A model generated the notes under the pieces. That model was not told the DNA's origin. It saw nothing but the letters and a program-made list of their open reading frames with translations, and ran no database searches. Shown in pieces: positions 28,101-35,834 of a DNA stretch of 64,000 nucleotides. The number at the start of each line of letters is the position of its first letter. The stretch's first letter is position 1. Origin of the DNA: Anaerolineae bacterium (GTDB lineage: Bacteria > Chloroflexota > Anaerolineae > Anaerolineales > Anaerolineaceae); assembly GCA_013178295.1 (NCBI GenBank), contig JABLWW010000013.1, positions 62,001 to 126,000 on the forward strand, in the 5' to 3' direction. Both the position numbers and the translations under genes were made by a program.

Positions 28101-28183
28101 GCAGCGTCTTCAAGGTCAGTTTGCCGCTTACCCCCCCGCCGCCGTCAGAAAGCGAAGACCTGATACTGGGGCGCTACACGTAA
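25100..28183 (+). CDS. Multi-PAS/GAF sensor histidine kinase
   Basis: A 1027-residue soluble kinase. A helical N-terminus (about 25-65) is followed by PAS (66-195), PAS (200-320), a GAF-like domain (about 345-490), PAS (500-620), a divergent PAS (about 625-770), HisKA with H-box [13 protein letters not shown] (near 797) and a HATPase_c domain with N-box [11 protein letters not shown] and [32 protein letters not shown]. No membrane helices are seen. The second and fourth sensory domains are near-duplicates. No receiver follows, so the partner regulator is elsewhere. Its start has no own ribosome site; a mini-ORF with AGGAGG overlaps it. Confidence 0.93.
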   Translation: [1027 protein letters not shown]

Positions 28184-28198
28184 CGCACGGCGTGGTTT

Positions 28199-28990
28199 TT
28201 AGCCGTTTTTGCGGGCTGCGGCTACCATGTTGCCGCTGCTGTGGGCGTCAAACGGCGCGCCGTTCAGGCTGCCATACCAGCGCGCTGCGCCAAATCCTGC
28301 CGCGCCGAGGGCTGCTTCCAGCGCGTCTTTGCGCAGGGGGTAAAGCGGGGTGGTGCTGACCCGCTGCTGCCAGCCGCTGTTTGCCTGGCGCTCGAGCGTG
28401 ATGATGTTGAACTGAATGGTAGGCTCGCTTTCGGCAAAGTCGTAAAAGCGCAGATAAATCCACTCGCGGTCGCCTTCCTGATATGCCTGCGGCTCCATCC
28501 AGCGCTGACGCTCGGCAAGCACGGCATCGAAGTTGCGGTTTTGCACCAGCAGCAGCCCGCCGGGGCGCAGACAGGCGGCAAAATCTGCCAGCGTCTCTGC
28601 CAGCGCCTGCGGTGTGAGCGCATGCGGCAGTGAGTTGCCCAAACACAGCACGGCGTCAAAGGGGAGCATGGCGGCAAAAGCCCGCGCCAGGCTGCCAAAC
28701 CCGGCAACGGCAAATTGCACAGCGCGGGGGTCGGGCAGCTGCGCGGCGGCATTCTGCCGGGCGCGGGCGATCATCGCCGCGCTCAGGTCTGCGCCGCAGA
28801 CCATATAGCCGCGCCGCGCCAGCGCGATGGCGTGCATGCCGCTTCCGCAGGCGGCATCCAGGACGCGCCGCGCCCCTTGCGGTGCGACATCCAGCATTTG
28901 CAGCTGTGTCTCGATAAAGGGCATCTCGAATGCCAGACGCGCTTCCCAGTTGACAAAGCGGTCATAATCATCGCTGAACGCATCATACAT
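28199..28990 (-). CDS. Class I SAM-dependent methyltransferase
   Basis: A 263-residue methyltransferase with the SAM motif I VLDAACGSGMHAIALARRG near residue 43, an acidic ribose-binding position in GADLSAAMIARA and motif IV DAVLCLGNSLPHAL. The substrate is unknown. It begins 8 bp after the heme O synthase gene on the same strand, so a link to heme or quinone chemistry is possible but unproven. A GAGG lies upstream of the ATG. Confidence 0.88.
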   Translation of the reverse strand: MYDAFSDDYDRFVNWEARLAFEMPFIETQLQMLDVAPQGARRVLDAACGSGMHAIALARRGYMVCGADLSAAMIARARQNAAAQLPDPRAVQFAVAGFGSLARAFAAMLPFDAVLCLGNSLPHALTPQALAETLADFAACLRPGGLLLVQNRNFDAVLAERQRWMEPQAYQEGDREWIYLRFYDFAESEPTIQFNIITLERQANSGWQQRVSTTPLYPLRKDALEAALGAAGFGAARWYGSLNGAPFDAHSSGNMVAAARKNG

Positions 28991-28998
28991 GGCAGACC

Positions 28999-29859
28999 TC
29001 AGAGGGCGATGATGACCATCACCGCCAGCATAAACAGCGAGGCGTACTTGAACAACGCAAAATTGACCTGTTCGGAAGGCCGCAGGTTGCTCACCGCCGC
29101 CAGCAGCAGCAGCCCAGCAGAGAGCACCGCCATCAGATGCAGATATCCCTCTGTAGCGCCGGTGAGATATGCCGCGGCGGTAATGCTGGCTGCTGCCAGG
29201 ATGCTGGAAAGTGCAATTGCCAGACGGGTAACGCCAAAACCGTATACAGAGGGAAAAGTGGGGATGCCAGCAGCTTTGTAATCTGCCAGATAACGCATAT
29301 TGAAGGTCATGATGTGCGTGGGGATCCAGAACAGCACCGCCATAGCCAGCAGGACGCCAATGCGGTCAATGCTGCCCGTTGCCAGGGCGCGCCCCGCCAG
29401 TACGGGCATCCCGCCCGAGATGCCGCCCCACACGATTGACCAGGCGCTGCGCCGCTTGAGCCAGAGGGTATAGATGACCACATCGCACACCACGCCGGTA
29501 AGAATGACAGCACCAAACAGCGGGGCAGTGATGAAAGCCAGCCCCAGCCCCAGCGTTGTCAGCGCTGTCCCCAGCCGCAGCGTCTCAGCGCGGCTGATCA
29601 GACCGGCGGGCAGCGGGCGCAGACAGGTGCGGTCCATGCGTGCGTCAATATCGTGGTCGTACCACATGTTCAGCACTGTGCTGCCGCTGATGGCAAAAAA
29701 CAGGCTGAAGACCAGCGCCATCAGCGTTGTGCCGCTCAGCGGCGCGTCAGCGCTCAAAAACCCGCTCACCCCGGTCACCAGCAGTAATGCCGTCTGCGGG
29801 CTTTTGATCAGCGGCAGATATTTTTTGCTGAACTGAGATAACGAATGCCCTGTTTTCAT
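28999..29859 (-). CDS. ctaB: Protoheme IX farnesyltransferase (heme O synthase), UbiA family
   Basis: A 286-residue membrane prenyltransferase with about nine hydrophobic segments. It carries the two Asp-rich motifs of the UbiA family: NMWYDHDIDARMDRT near 65, and a second region with YTLWLKRRSAWSIVWGGISG and YLADYKAAGIPTFPSVYG. The WLKRR and GGISGGMPVLAG sequences are typical of CyoE/CtaB, which farnesylates heme B to heme O for terminal oxidases. No oxidase genes lie nearby. If the organism is anaerobic, this suggests at least a residual heme O/A use or another prenyl acceptor. Confidence 0.87.
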   Translation of the reverse strand: MKTGHSLSQFSKKYLPLIKSPQTALLLVTGVSGFLSADAPLSGTTLMALVFSLFFAISGSTVLNMWYDHDIDARMDRTCLRPLPAGLISRAETLRLGTALTTLGLGLAFITAPLFGAVILTGVVCDVVIYTLWLKRRSAWSIVWGGISGGMPVLAGRALATGSIDRIGVLLAMAVLFWIPTHIMTFNMRYLADYKAAGIPTFPSVYGFGVTRLAIALSSILAAASITAAAYLTGATEGYLHLMAVLSAGLLLLAAVSNLRPSEQVNFALFKYASLFMLAVMVIIAL

Positions 29860-29935
29860 GGTTTGCAGAGATGCCTGGGTGGCTTCAGATGCGTTTCCTC
29901 TGTTTTTGATTATAGCATGACCCGCTCGCCTGGTG

Positions 29936-31321
29936 TCAGCCCGCCAACCCGTACTCTTCCAGCCGCACCTTATTGGTATCTACGCTTTTGATCATCTGGT
30001 CAATAAATGCCTCCTCGTCACCAGGCAACTGCTCTGCCTGACGTGTGATGCGATCCAGCCAGCGCAGTTCGATGTTGGAGAGGCTCAGCTGCCCTTCGGC
30101 GTTTGCCTTGCGCAGACGCTCGGCGGCGGCGATGGCGGCACGCCGCGTGCGCAGGTAGGGCGTCGGCTCGCTGATGATTTCCGCCGCCAGATCAAGGGCG
30201 ACATTCGGGCGCAGGATAAACGCCTGCGGGTCGTAGGTGGAATCGGATTCGACCCACCAGCTTTGCAGGCTGCGGGCGGCTTCAGCCCCGTGCGAGGCGG
30301 CCGTGTTCATCACCCGTGTGGCATAGACCAGCTGTTCCAGCGACACGGTGGGCGCCATCCCGCCCAGCAGTTTGACGTTGTTGACCGACTCGTTGCTCCA
30401 CAGGTCTGCCACTGCCCGTGAGATGTTGCCCACCGGCGAGAGATGGGCACAGGCGGCTTCAGCGCCTTCCATAGCGATCGGACAGCCGGTGATGGCTTTG
30501 AGATACACGCCCTCGTAAGCGCAGTCCTTGCTGGGGCCCTGGGCGCCGCGCTCGTACGCCACCAGGCTGCGCGGCACGGTCATCACACGGATCACGGCTG
30601 CCCAGACGCGCGGGATAAAGCGTCCCTCCGCCAGCACCATGGCGGTGTTGCCAAACCCACAGGCGGTATCGCCCGCCGGGATGACACCGTATTGGCGGCT
30701 GATGTCCACGATGTTATCCCACAGGTATGCCATATCGCGGCTGGCAAGGATGCCCAGCGCAAACACGGCGCCTGCCAGGTCTCCGTTGAGGATGGCGTCG
30801 TCGTGGATTTCCTTTCCGCCGGTGGATTCGATGGAGAGGAAATCAGCGCCGGCCTCAGCGCACAGGGTAAAGCTGCGAAACATGTTTTCGACATACTCGC
30901 CGCGGCGCATCAGCGGCGGTCGGGTGAACTCGCGGATGTCGTTGGGGGTCACGCGCAGAGCGGTTTTCAGCCCATGCCGCGACTGGGTTTCGTCCAGCGT
31001 GTCGCGCAGAATACGCACCACCTCTGCCCCCCACTCTGGCACCAGCGTCTGGTCGGGGAGCAGTTCAAATTCCACCTGCAGACCGGGAGCGCGCAGTTCG
31101 ACGGCGCGGTTGCAGGCTTCGCGGATCATCTGGGTGTACTGCCTGCGCACCTCCGGCAGGGTGGTTGCGTCAATGATCATGTCCGGCAGGGTGAAGTTGA
31201 GTTCGGGATACACCACCCCGCCGCCGATTTCCATCCCGTTCTTCAGCCGCACCGGGCGCGGGCTGCGACCGTAGATGAAATCGTTTAGATTGCTAATCGA
31301 AAGAGATTGATATTGCGGCAT
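29936..31321 (-). CDS. mtaB: Methanol:corrinoid methyltransferase, MtaB
   Basis: About 461 residues. MtaB activates methanol on zinc and transfers its methyl group to the cobalt of MtaC. The zinc ligands known from the archaeal enzyme are found in nearly the same positions: E165 (LSIESTGGKE), C221 (DTACGFGNTAM) and C267 (KDCAYEG). I take the ATG at 31321 as start because AGGAGG precedes it by about 7 nt and the protein then begins as in homologues; the frame runs 40 codons longer. The corrinoid protein gene mtaC is 37 bp upstream in the same unit. No mtaA is found in the window. Confidence 0.93.
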   Translation of the reverse strand: MPQYQSLSISNLNDFIYGRSPRPVRLKNGMEIGGGVVYPELNFTLPDMIIDATTLPEVRRQYTQMIREACNRAVELRAPGLQVEFELLPDQTLVPEWGAEVVRILRDTLDETQSRHGLKTALRVTPNDIREFTRPPLMRRGEYVENMFRSFTLCAEAGADFLSIESTGGKEIHDDAILNGDLAGAVFALGILASRDMAYLWDNIVDISRQYGVIPAGDTACGFGNTAMVLAEGRFIPRVWAAVIRVMTVPRSLVAYERGAQGPSKDCAYEGVYLKAITGCPIAMEGAEAACAHLSPVGNISRAVADLWSNESVNNVKLLGGMAPTVSLEQLVYATRVMNTAASHGAEAARSLQSWWVESDSTYDPQAFILRPNVALDLAAEIISEPTPYLRTRRAAIAAAERLRKANAEGQLSLSNIELRWLDRITRQAEQLPGDEEAFIDQMIKSVDTNKVRLEEYGLAG

Positions 31322-31358
31322 GAGAGCACCTCCTGTTTGAAAAGAACACTGCGGGTGT

Positions 31359-31997
31359 TTATGCGGCGACCAGCGATTTTGCCAGCGCCACTGCCCGGCT
31401 GGCATCGGGGGAGTAGCCGTCGGCGCCAATCTGGCGGGCAAACGTCTCGGTGATGGGCGCGCCGCCGACCATCACCTTGACCTGATCGCGCAGCCCGGCG
31501 GCTTTGAGCGCCTCGATGGTGGTCTGCATGTTGGGCATGGTGGTGGTGAGCAGCGCCGAAAGGGCAACCAGATTGGCGCCGCTCTCGCGCACTGCCTCAA
31601 CAAACTTTTCCGGCGGCACATCCGATCCGAGATCAATGATCTCAAAGGCGGCGCCCTCGAGCATCATACACACCAGGTTTTTGCCGATGTCGTGCAGGTC
31701 GCCTTTGACCGTGCCTGCCACCACCTTCCCGGCGGCTTGAACGTTCTCCTGTGCCAGGCGCGGTTTGAGCACGCTCAGCCCGGCTTGCATGGCACGGGCG
31801 GCAATCAGCATCTCGGGGACAAAATACTCGCCCTCTTCAAAGAGCCTGCCCACCTCTGCCATGGCAGCTACCATGCCGTCGTTGAGGATGACGGCTGGGT
31901 CAACGCCCTGCTGGAGGGCATTCTGCACGGCGGAGACGACCTCGCTGGTTTGTCCTTCGAGGATGCCATCGAAAATTGGTTTGAGGGATTCGTCCAT
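31359..31997 (-). CDS. mtaC: Methanol corrinoid protein, MtaC
   Basis: A 212-residue cobalamin-binding protein. The N-terminal helical cap (about 1-85) has the B12-binding-2 pattern, and the Rossmann-like domain carries the lower-ligand motif DLHDIG (H102), followed by the conserved LGSDVPPEKF and VGGAPITETFARQIGADGYSPDA. It accepts the methyl group from MtaB and passes it on to coenzyme M in archaea, or tetrahydrofolate in acetogens; the acceptor system is not in this window. The promoter and operators lie just upstream (32023-32078), and GGAG precedes the ATG. Confidence 0.93.
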   Translation of the reverse strand: MDESLKPIFDGILEGQTSEVVSAVQNALQQGVDPAVILNDGMVAAMAEVGRLFEEGEYFVPEMLIAARAMQAGLSVLKPRLAQENVQAAGKVVAGTVKGDLHDIGKNLVCMMLEGAAFEIIDLGSDVPPEKFVEAVRESGANLVALSALLTTTMPNMQTTIEALKAAGLRDQVKVMVGGAPITETFARQIGADGYSPDASRAVALAKSLVAA

Positions 31998-32022
31998 TGT
32001 TTTTCACTCCAAAATCAGGATA

Positions 32023-32036
32023 TGATAACGTTGTCA
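32023..32036. promoter_or_regulatory. LacI-type operator O1 (mtaC start side)
   Basis: TGATAACGTTGTCA, a palindrome with one mismatch around a central CG, as is normal for LacI/GalR-family sites. It is located just after the predicted mtaC transcription start, so bound repressor would block elongation. Confidence 0.75.
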
Positions 32037-32049
32037 GTTTCTATGATAT

Positions 32050-32078
32050 ACTATACAACGAAATGACAACGTTGTCAA
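32050..32078 (-). promoter_or_regulatory. Promoter of the mtaC-mtaB operon
   Basis: On the minus strand TTGACA (32078-32073), a 17-nt spacer and TATAGT (32055-32050) make a near-consensus sigma-70 type promoter. The -35 box is part of operator O2, so repressor binding there would compete with RNA polymerase directly. Confidence 0.75.
32064..32077. promoter_or_regulatory. LacI-type operator O2 (perfect palindrome)
   Basis: TGACAACGTTGTCA is a perfect 14-bp palindrome. Its centre lies 41 bp from that of O1, close to four helical turns, which would permit cooperative binding or a short loop. It overlaps the mtaC -35 box and is about 40-50 bp from the regulator's own TATAAT (32118-32123). Confidence 0.8.
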
Positions 32079-32117
32079 TAGCCTGGCGCGCGCTTCTTGC
32101 ACAACGCATTTTTGACA

Positions 32118-32123
32118 TATAAT
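32118..32123 (+). promoter_or_regulatory. Candidate -10 box of the LacI-family gene
   Basis: TATAAT on the plus strand, 72 nt before the regulator's TTG start. No good -35 box at the normal spacing; the nearby TTGACA is too close to serve. Confidence 0.4.
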
Positions 32124-32195
32124 ATCTGCAAGCCTTCTGCGCCCGCTTTTGCGCGGCGGGAGAGCCATTTTTGCCTTTTGGATGGAGAGGGATGC

Positions 32196-33212
32196 TTGGC
32201 AACTATCAAAGATGTTGCCCGCCTGGCGGGATGCTCGATTAAGACCGTCTCACGCGTGATCAACAACGAACCCTATGTGACCCCCGAGACGCGCGCCCGC
32301 GTCCTGGCAGCCATACGCGCTTCGGGCTACGCCCCCAACCTCTCTGCCCGCCGTCTGGTGCAGAACAGGTCTTTCTCCATCTGTATCCTGATGTACCCCG
32401 GCTTTTACCAGCCTGCCTCGCAGCTGCTGACCCGCATCATGGATATTGGCTATGAAGAGAACTACGAAATTCTCATCCAGACCTACTTCCCTACCCGTGT
32501 CAACGCCCGCAACAAACTGGCTGAGCTGGTCAACGAGCGCCGCTATGACGGCTTCATCACCACCCCGCCCTGCGATGCCGACGGGTTTGTGGCTGACCTG
32601 CTGCAAACCTATAAAATCCCGCTGGTGCAGGTCAACCCGCTGGATCGTTCCAGCAGCATCCCCTATGTCGCTGGAGAGGATTACCGCGGCGCGTATCAGA
32701 TGACCGAGTATCTCATCTCACTGGGTCACTGCCGCATCAGTTTTTTGCGCGGCCCGCGCAATATGCGTTCCAGTTTTGACCGCCTTGACGGCTTTCATGC
32801 CGCGCTGCAAGCGCACGGGCTGACTGCCGACCCGTCGCTGGAGATTGACACCGAGTTCACCTTTGACGGCGGTTACTGGGCGACGCGCCTGCTGCTGCAG
32901 CGCCCCGACATGCCCACCGCCATTTATGCCGGTAACGACGAAGCCGCCTTTGGCGCCCTGTTTGCCCTGCAGGAAGCCGGACGCCGTGTTCCCGAGCAGG
33001 TTTCGGTCTGCGGGCATGATGACCTGCTGTTCTCCAAATATGTCTTCCCCGGTCTGACCACCGTCCATCAGCCTTCGGAGCAGATTGTCGAACAGGCGGT
33101 GCGGCTGCTGATCGGCATCCTCAAGGGCAGCGCGCCGCAAAATACCCAGGTGATTATTCCCTCGCACATCGTCGTGCGCCATTCTACCGCCAGCCCGCCG
33201 CACAGCAATTGA
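32196..33212 (+). CDS. LacI-family transcriptional regulator, probable repressor of mtaCB
   Basis: A 338-residue regulator: N-terminal LacI helix-turn-helix (TIKDVARLAGCSIKTVSRVI) with hinge region PNLSARRLVQN, then a periplasmic-binding-protein-like effector domain (SICILMYPGF, YVAGEDYRGAYQMTEYLISL, IYAGNDEAAFGALFAL and SVCGHDDLLFSKYVFPGLTTV). I place the start at TTG 32196, because GGAGAGG lies in front of it and LacI proteins begin at xATIKDVA; the longer frame from 32097 would include the promoter. It is divergent from mtaC with two operators between. The effector pocket normally binds sugars or nucleotides; what it senses here is unknown. Confidence 0.9.
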   Translation: MATIKDVARLAGCSIKTVSRVINNEPYVTPETRARVLAAIRASGYAPNLSARRLVQNRSFSICILMYPGFYQPASQLLTRIMDIGYEENYEILIQTYFPTRVNARNKLAELVNERRYDGFITTPPCDADGFVADLLQTYKIPLVQVNPLDRSSSIPYVAGEDYRGAYQMTEYLISLGHCRISFLRGPRNMRSSFDRLDGFHAALQAHGLTADPSLEIDTEFTFDGGYWATRLLLQRPDMPTAIYAGNDEAAFGALFALQEAGRRVPEQVSVCGHDDLLFSKYVFPGLTTVHQPSEQIVEQAVRLLIGILKGSAPQNTQVIIPSHIVVRHSTASPPHSN

Positions 33213-33219
33213 CCGCCGC

Positions 33220-35502
33220 TCAGCGCACCTCCGCCGCAGCCGCCCCAACCTCCTTGCCGCCGCATACCACTTTCACCTCCCAGCGCCCGGGCTTAAGCTG
33301 CCCCTCTTCTTCGTAATACAGGCTGCCTTCCTGTTTGCTGTGCGGAATATCTTGGCTGCCGTAGTTGTGCCAGCACTTTGTGGTGTTATTCAGCGTCCAG
33401 ATGACCATGCACTCGCTCGGGCAGTCGCCTTTCAACTCCCAGGACACCTCGATCTTTGTCAGGTCTTTGCCGTCGTAGGTATCCGAGAGAATGGGTTTGC
33501 CGTTCTGCCAGCCGCTGACAAACCTGATCTTGCTGATCTGGCAGGCGGGCGACTCGAGCCGCTGGCGGACATAGGGCAGCCATGTCTCCAGCGGATATGC
33601 AGCATCGTCAGACACGCCAATCTCTTGGGCGTGTTGAAAGTCTTCAAGCGACTTGGGCAGTTCTCCCAGCAGATATTCCGCCAGTCCGCGGCAGTAGTAG
33701 GCTTCCGCCAGGCGGCTGTCCTGGCTGAGCGCTTTGTCTGCCAGGTGAACAGCTTTGGCTGCCAGCGGCAGCCAGCGCTCACAATCGTGTTGCTTCTCAG
33801 CCTCCTGGGCTTGTTTTACCGCATCCATGCATTGCGCCCCCAGCTGCAAAGCGCCCGGCGGTGCAGGCGGCATACAACCGGTTGCCCAATCATACATGCC
33901 TGAAACGCTGACCCCCATACATTCTTTCCAGTTCATGGCGGTCAAAGCTTCTTTTGTTTCGGGTCTGATCAGATAGATGTCCGGGCATTCAAGATAGAGA
34001 AGCACCTCTGCCTCGCCCTCAACCATTCTTTCTCTTCTTTCTAGGGACATCTGAAATGTTTGCGGTGCGTCTTCGCTGACGATTAGCGGATAGTTGAAAA
34101 TGAAAATATTGGGCGCCTCATCCGCAGCCAGCTTTTCTCTGGCTTGCGGGTCGCCTGTCAGGGCGTGGGCGATGAGTTCACGTTCGAATGCGTCAATAAG
34201 CTCAAATTCGAAGTCATCTTCAACACATGCGATCTCCTCTGCGCTCAGCACAAACTGCTCGCGCCAGCCCTCGCCCAGATTCTTCGCAAGCATGCAGGCG
34301 CGCTCATCGGCTGGCGCCTGTACCTTTAGACCCCAAGGGTTTTGATCGGGGTAATCGGCGCACCACCCCTGAATCTGGCAATCCAATCGTGCCAGCTCGG
34401 GGTCAAATGTTAGCGGCGTGTGTTCAGGCGCGCTGAAAACCTTGGGACAGGGAAACACGCCGGGTGCATCTTTGCCCACGATTTCACCAATCTTTTGTAG
34501 ATCAATCGCCTGCTCAAATGCCCGCACCATGGCGGGGTTGTCAAAGGGCGGCTTGAAGGGATTAAAGATCATCCCAACCACACGCATCTGCTGCGCATAA
34601 TGAAGCGCCTCGCCGTATTTCTCGCTCAACCCAGCGCCATCGCTGGCGGGCAGGGCAACCATATCCAGCGTGCCCTGGTCATACATCTCCAAAGCCTGAT
34701 GGGGATCAAGACCATAGATCACCGCAATGCGCTGCGGGCTTCTGCTATCTCCGGCAAGGGGGTGCAGCGAATTTTTGATCAGCGTTACGCGCCCCTCCTC
34801 TTGTGGAAGGATGGGGAGGTACAGCCCGCTGCTCCATAGATGTTCCGGCTTTGCCCAGTCTTTGCCGTACTGTTCGACCAGCTCCTGCGGGATGGGGTAG
34901 ATACCCAATCCCAGCGCGGCGGGGAAGTCCTCGAACGGCTGGGTGAACGTAATCTCCAGGGTGCGATCGTCCACAGCGCGAATGCCGGTATCTTCCCAGA
35001 CACGTTTGACGGAGAGGGCTTCATCAACGCCTTGAATAAGCCATTCGTACACGAGTTCACCCGTCAGATAAAGTTCTAGCCGGGTGTGGAAACCATATAC
35101 CACGTCATGGCTGGTCACGCGGCGCACGCTTTCCACTGCCCCGCTTTGCGGGTTATAGCGCGCCCATACAATGTCTGCCCTTATCCGTATCGTCCAGATT
35201 AGCCCGTCGCGTGTTTCCCATGTCTCTGCCAGTCTGGGGATGGCTTTACCCTGCCCGTCCATCCCCGTCAGGCTGGAGAATACCAGCGGCAGGCAAGCGC
35301 CGCGTGGCTCGTATGCTGAAGCCAGCGCCGGGTCAAACTGCGGCGCATCTTTTCCCAGTCTGATATGAATCGCTGTACCCTGGTCGGATGTGGGGGAGGG
35401 TTGCGGCGGGGCTTGCTTGGCAGATAACTTTTCCAGCGCACCGCAGTTGAAACAAACAACCAGACAGACCGTTAAAACAATCGTCGCCAACAGGTGTTTC
35501 AT
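33220..35502 (-). CDS. Exported solute-binding protein (family 5) with C-terminal TPR-like extension
   Basis: A 760-residue exported protein. After a signal sequence (MKHLLATIVLTVCLVV) comes a Pro/Ser linker and a domain resembling dipeptide/oligopeptide-binding proteins: FDPALASAYEPRGACLPLVF, RLAETWETRDGLIWTIRIRADIVW and TSHDVVYGFHTRLEL. The lipobox is not canonical (CFNC), so lipidation is uncertain. From about 560 on, the sequence changes to a helical TPR-like stretch (KALSQDSRLAEAYYCRGLAEYL) and a Cys-containing C-terminal part. No permease or ATPase genes are adjacent, so it may be a surface or signalling binding protein rather than a transporter component. The gene converges with the LacI-family gene 7 bp away. 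Confidence 0.7.
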   Translation of the reverse strand: MKHLLATIVLTVCLVVCFNCGALEKLSAKQAPPQPSPTSDQGTAIHIRLGKDAPQFDPALASAYEPRGACLPLVFSSLTGMDGQGKAIPRLAETWETRDGLIWTIRIRADIVWARYNPQSGAVESVRRVTSHDVVYGFHTRLELYLTGELVYEWLIQGVDEALSVKRVWEDTGIRAVDDRTLEITFTQPFEDFPAALGLGIYPIPQELVEQYGKDWAKPEHLWSSGLYLPILPQEEGRVTLIKNSLHPLAGDSRSPQRIAVIYGLDPHQALEMYDQGTLDMVALPASDGAGLSEKYGEALHYAQQMRVVGMIFNPFKPPFDNPAMVRAFEQAIDLQKIGEIVGKDAPGVFPCPKVFSAPEHTPLTFDPELARLDCQIQGWCADYPDQNPWGLKVQAPADERACMLAKNLGEGWREQFVLSAEEIACVEDDFEFELIDAFERELIAHALTGDPQAREKLAADEAPNIFIFNYPLIVSEDAPQTFQMSLERRERMVEGEAEVLLYLECPDIYLIRPETKEALTAMNWKECMGVSVSGMYDWATGCMPPAPPGALQLGAQCMDAVKQAQEAEKQHDCERWLPLAAKAVHLADKALSQDSRLAEAYYCRGLAEYLLGELPKSLEDFQHAQEIGVSDDAAYPLETWLPYVRQRLESPACQISKIRFVSGWQNGKPILSDTYDGKDLTKIEVSWELKGDCPSECMVIWTLNNTTKCWHNYGSQDIPHSKQEGSLYYEEEGQLKPGRWEVKVVCGGKEVGAAAAEVR

Positions 35503-35834
35503 CGGAAATGCTCCTTACTTCTCCTGCGCCAACAGACAAACAGCGACACCCTCTTCACCCTGAGGTGTGCTGAAACAACGTTGCTGAAGGATATTTTGTT
35601 TTGGTGACAATGGGAGGGTGTTTCTATGAATCATTATAACGCTAAGGAGGAGATTTACAATACGGGTCAGTGCAACAGGTATTGGGGGCTGTACAGCAAA
35701 AAATGCTTGAGATGAGGATATATTTTTGCGGGAAAACCGTATACAATATGAGCAACGTTGCATTCAATCGCGTCTAAAGGGATGTACGCATCTTACGGCA
35801 CTGTCCCTGCCTATCGTTACAGGAGGAACTTTTC
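35503..35834. other. 332-bp intergenic region with two CAACGTTG sites
   Basis: No supported gene lies here. It separates divergently transcribed genes. CAACGTTG occurs at 35577-35584 and, within GCAACGTTGC, at 35753-35760; both share the core of the LacI-type operators near mtaC. AT-rich sequence with TATACAAT lies near 35740. Confidence 0.45.
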
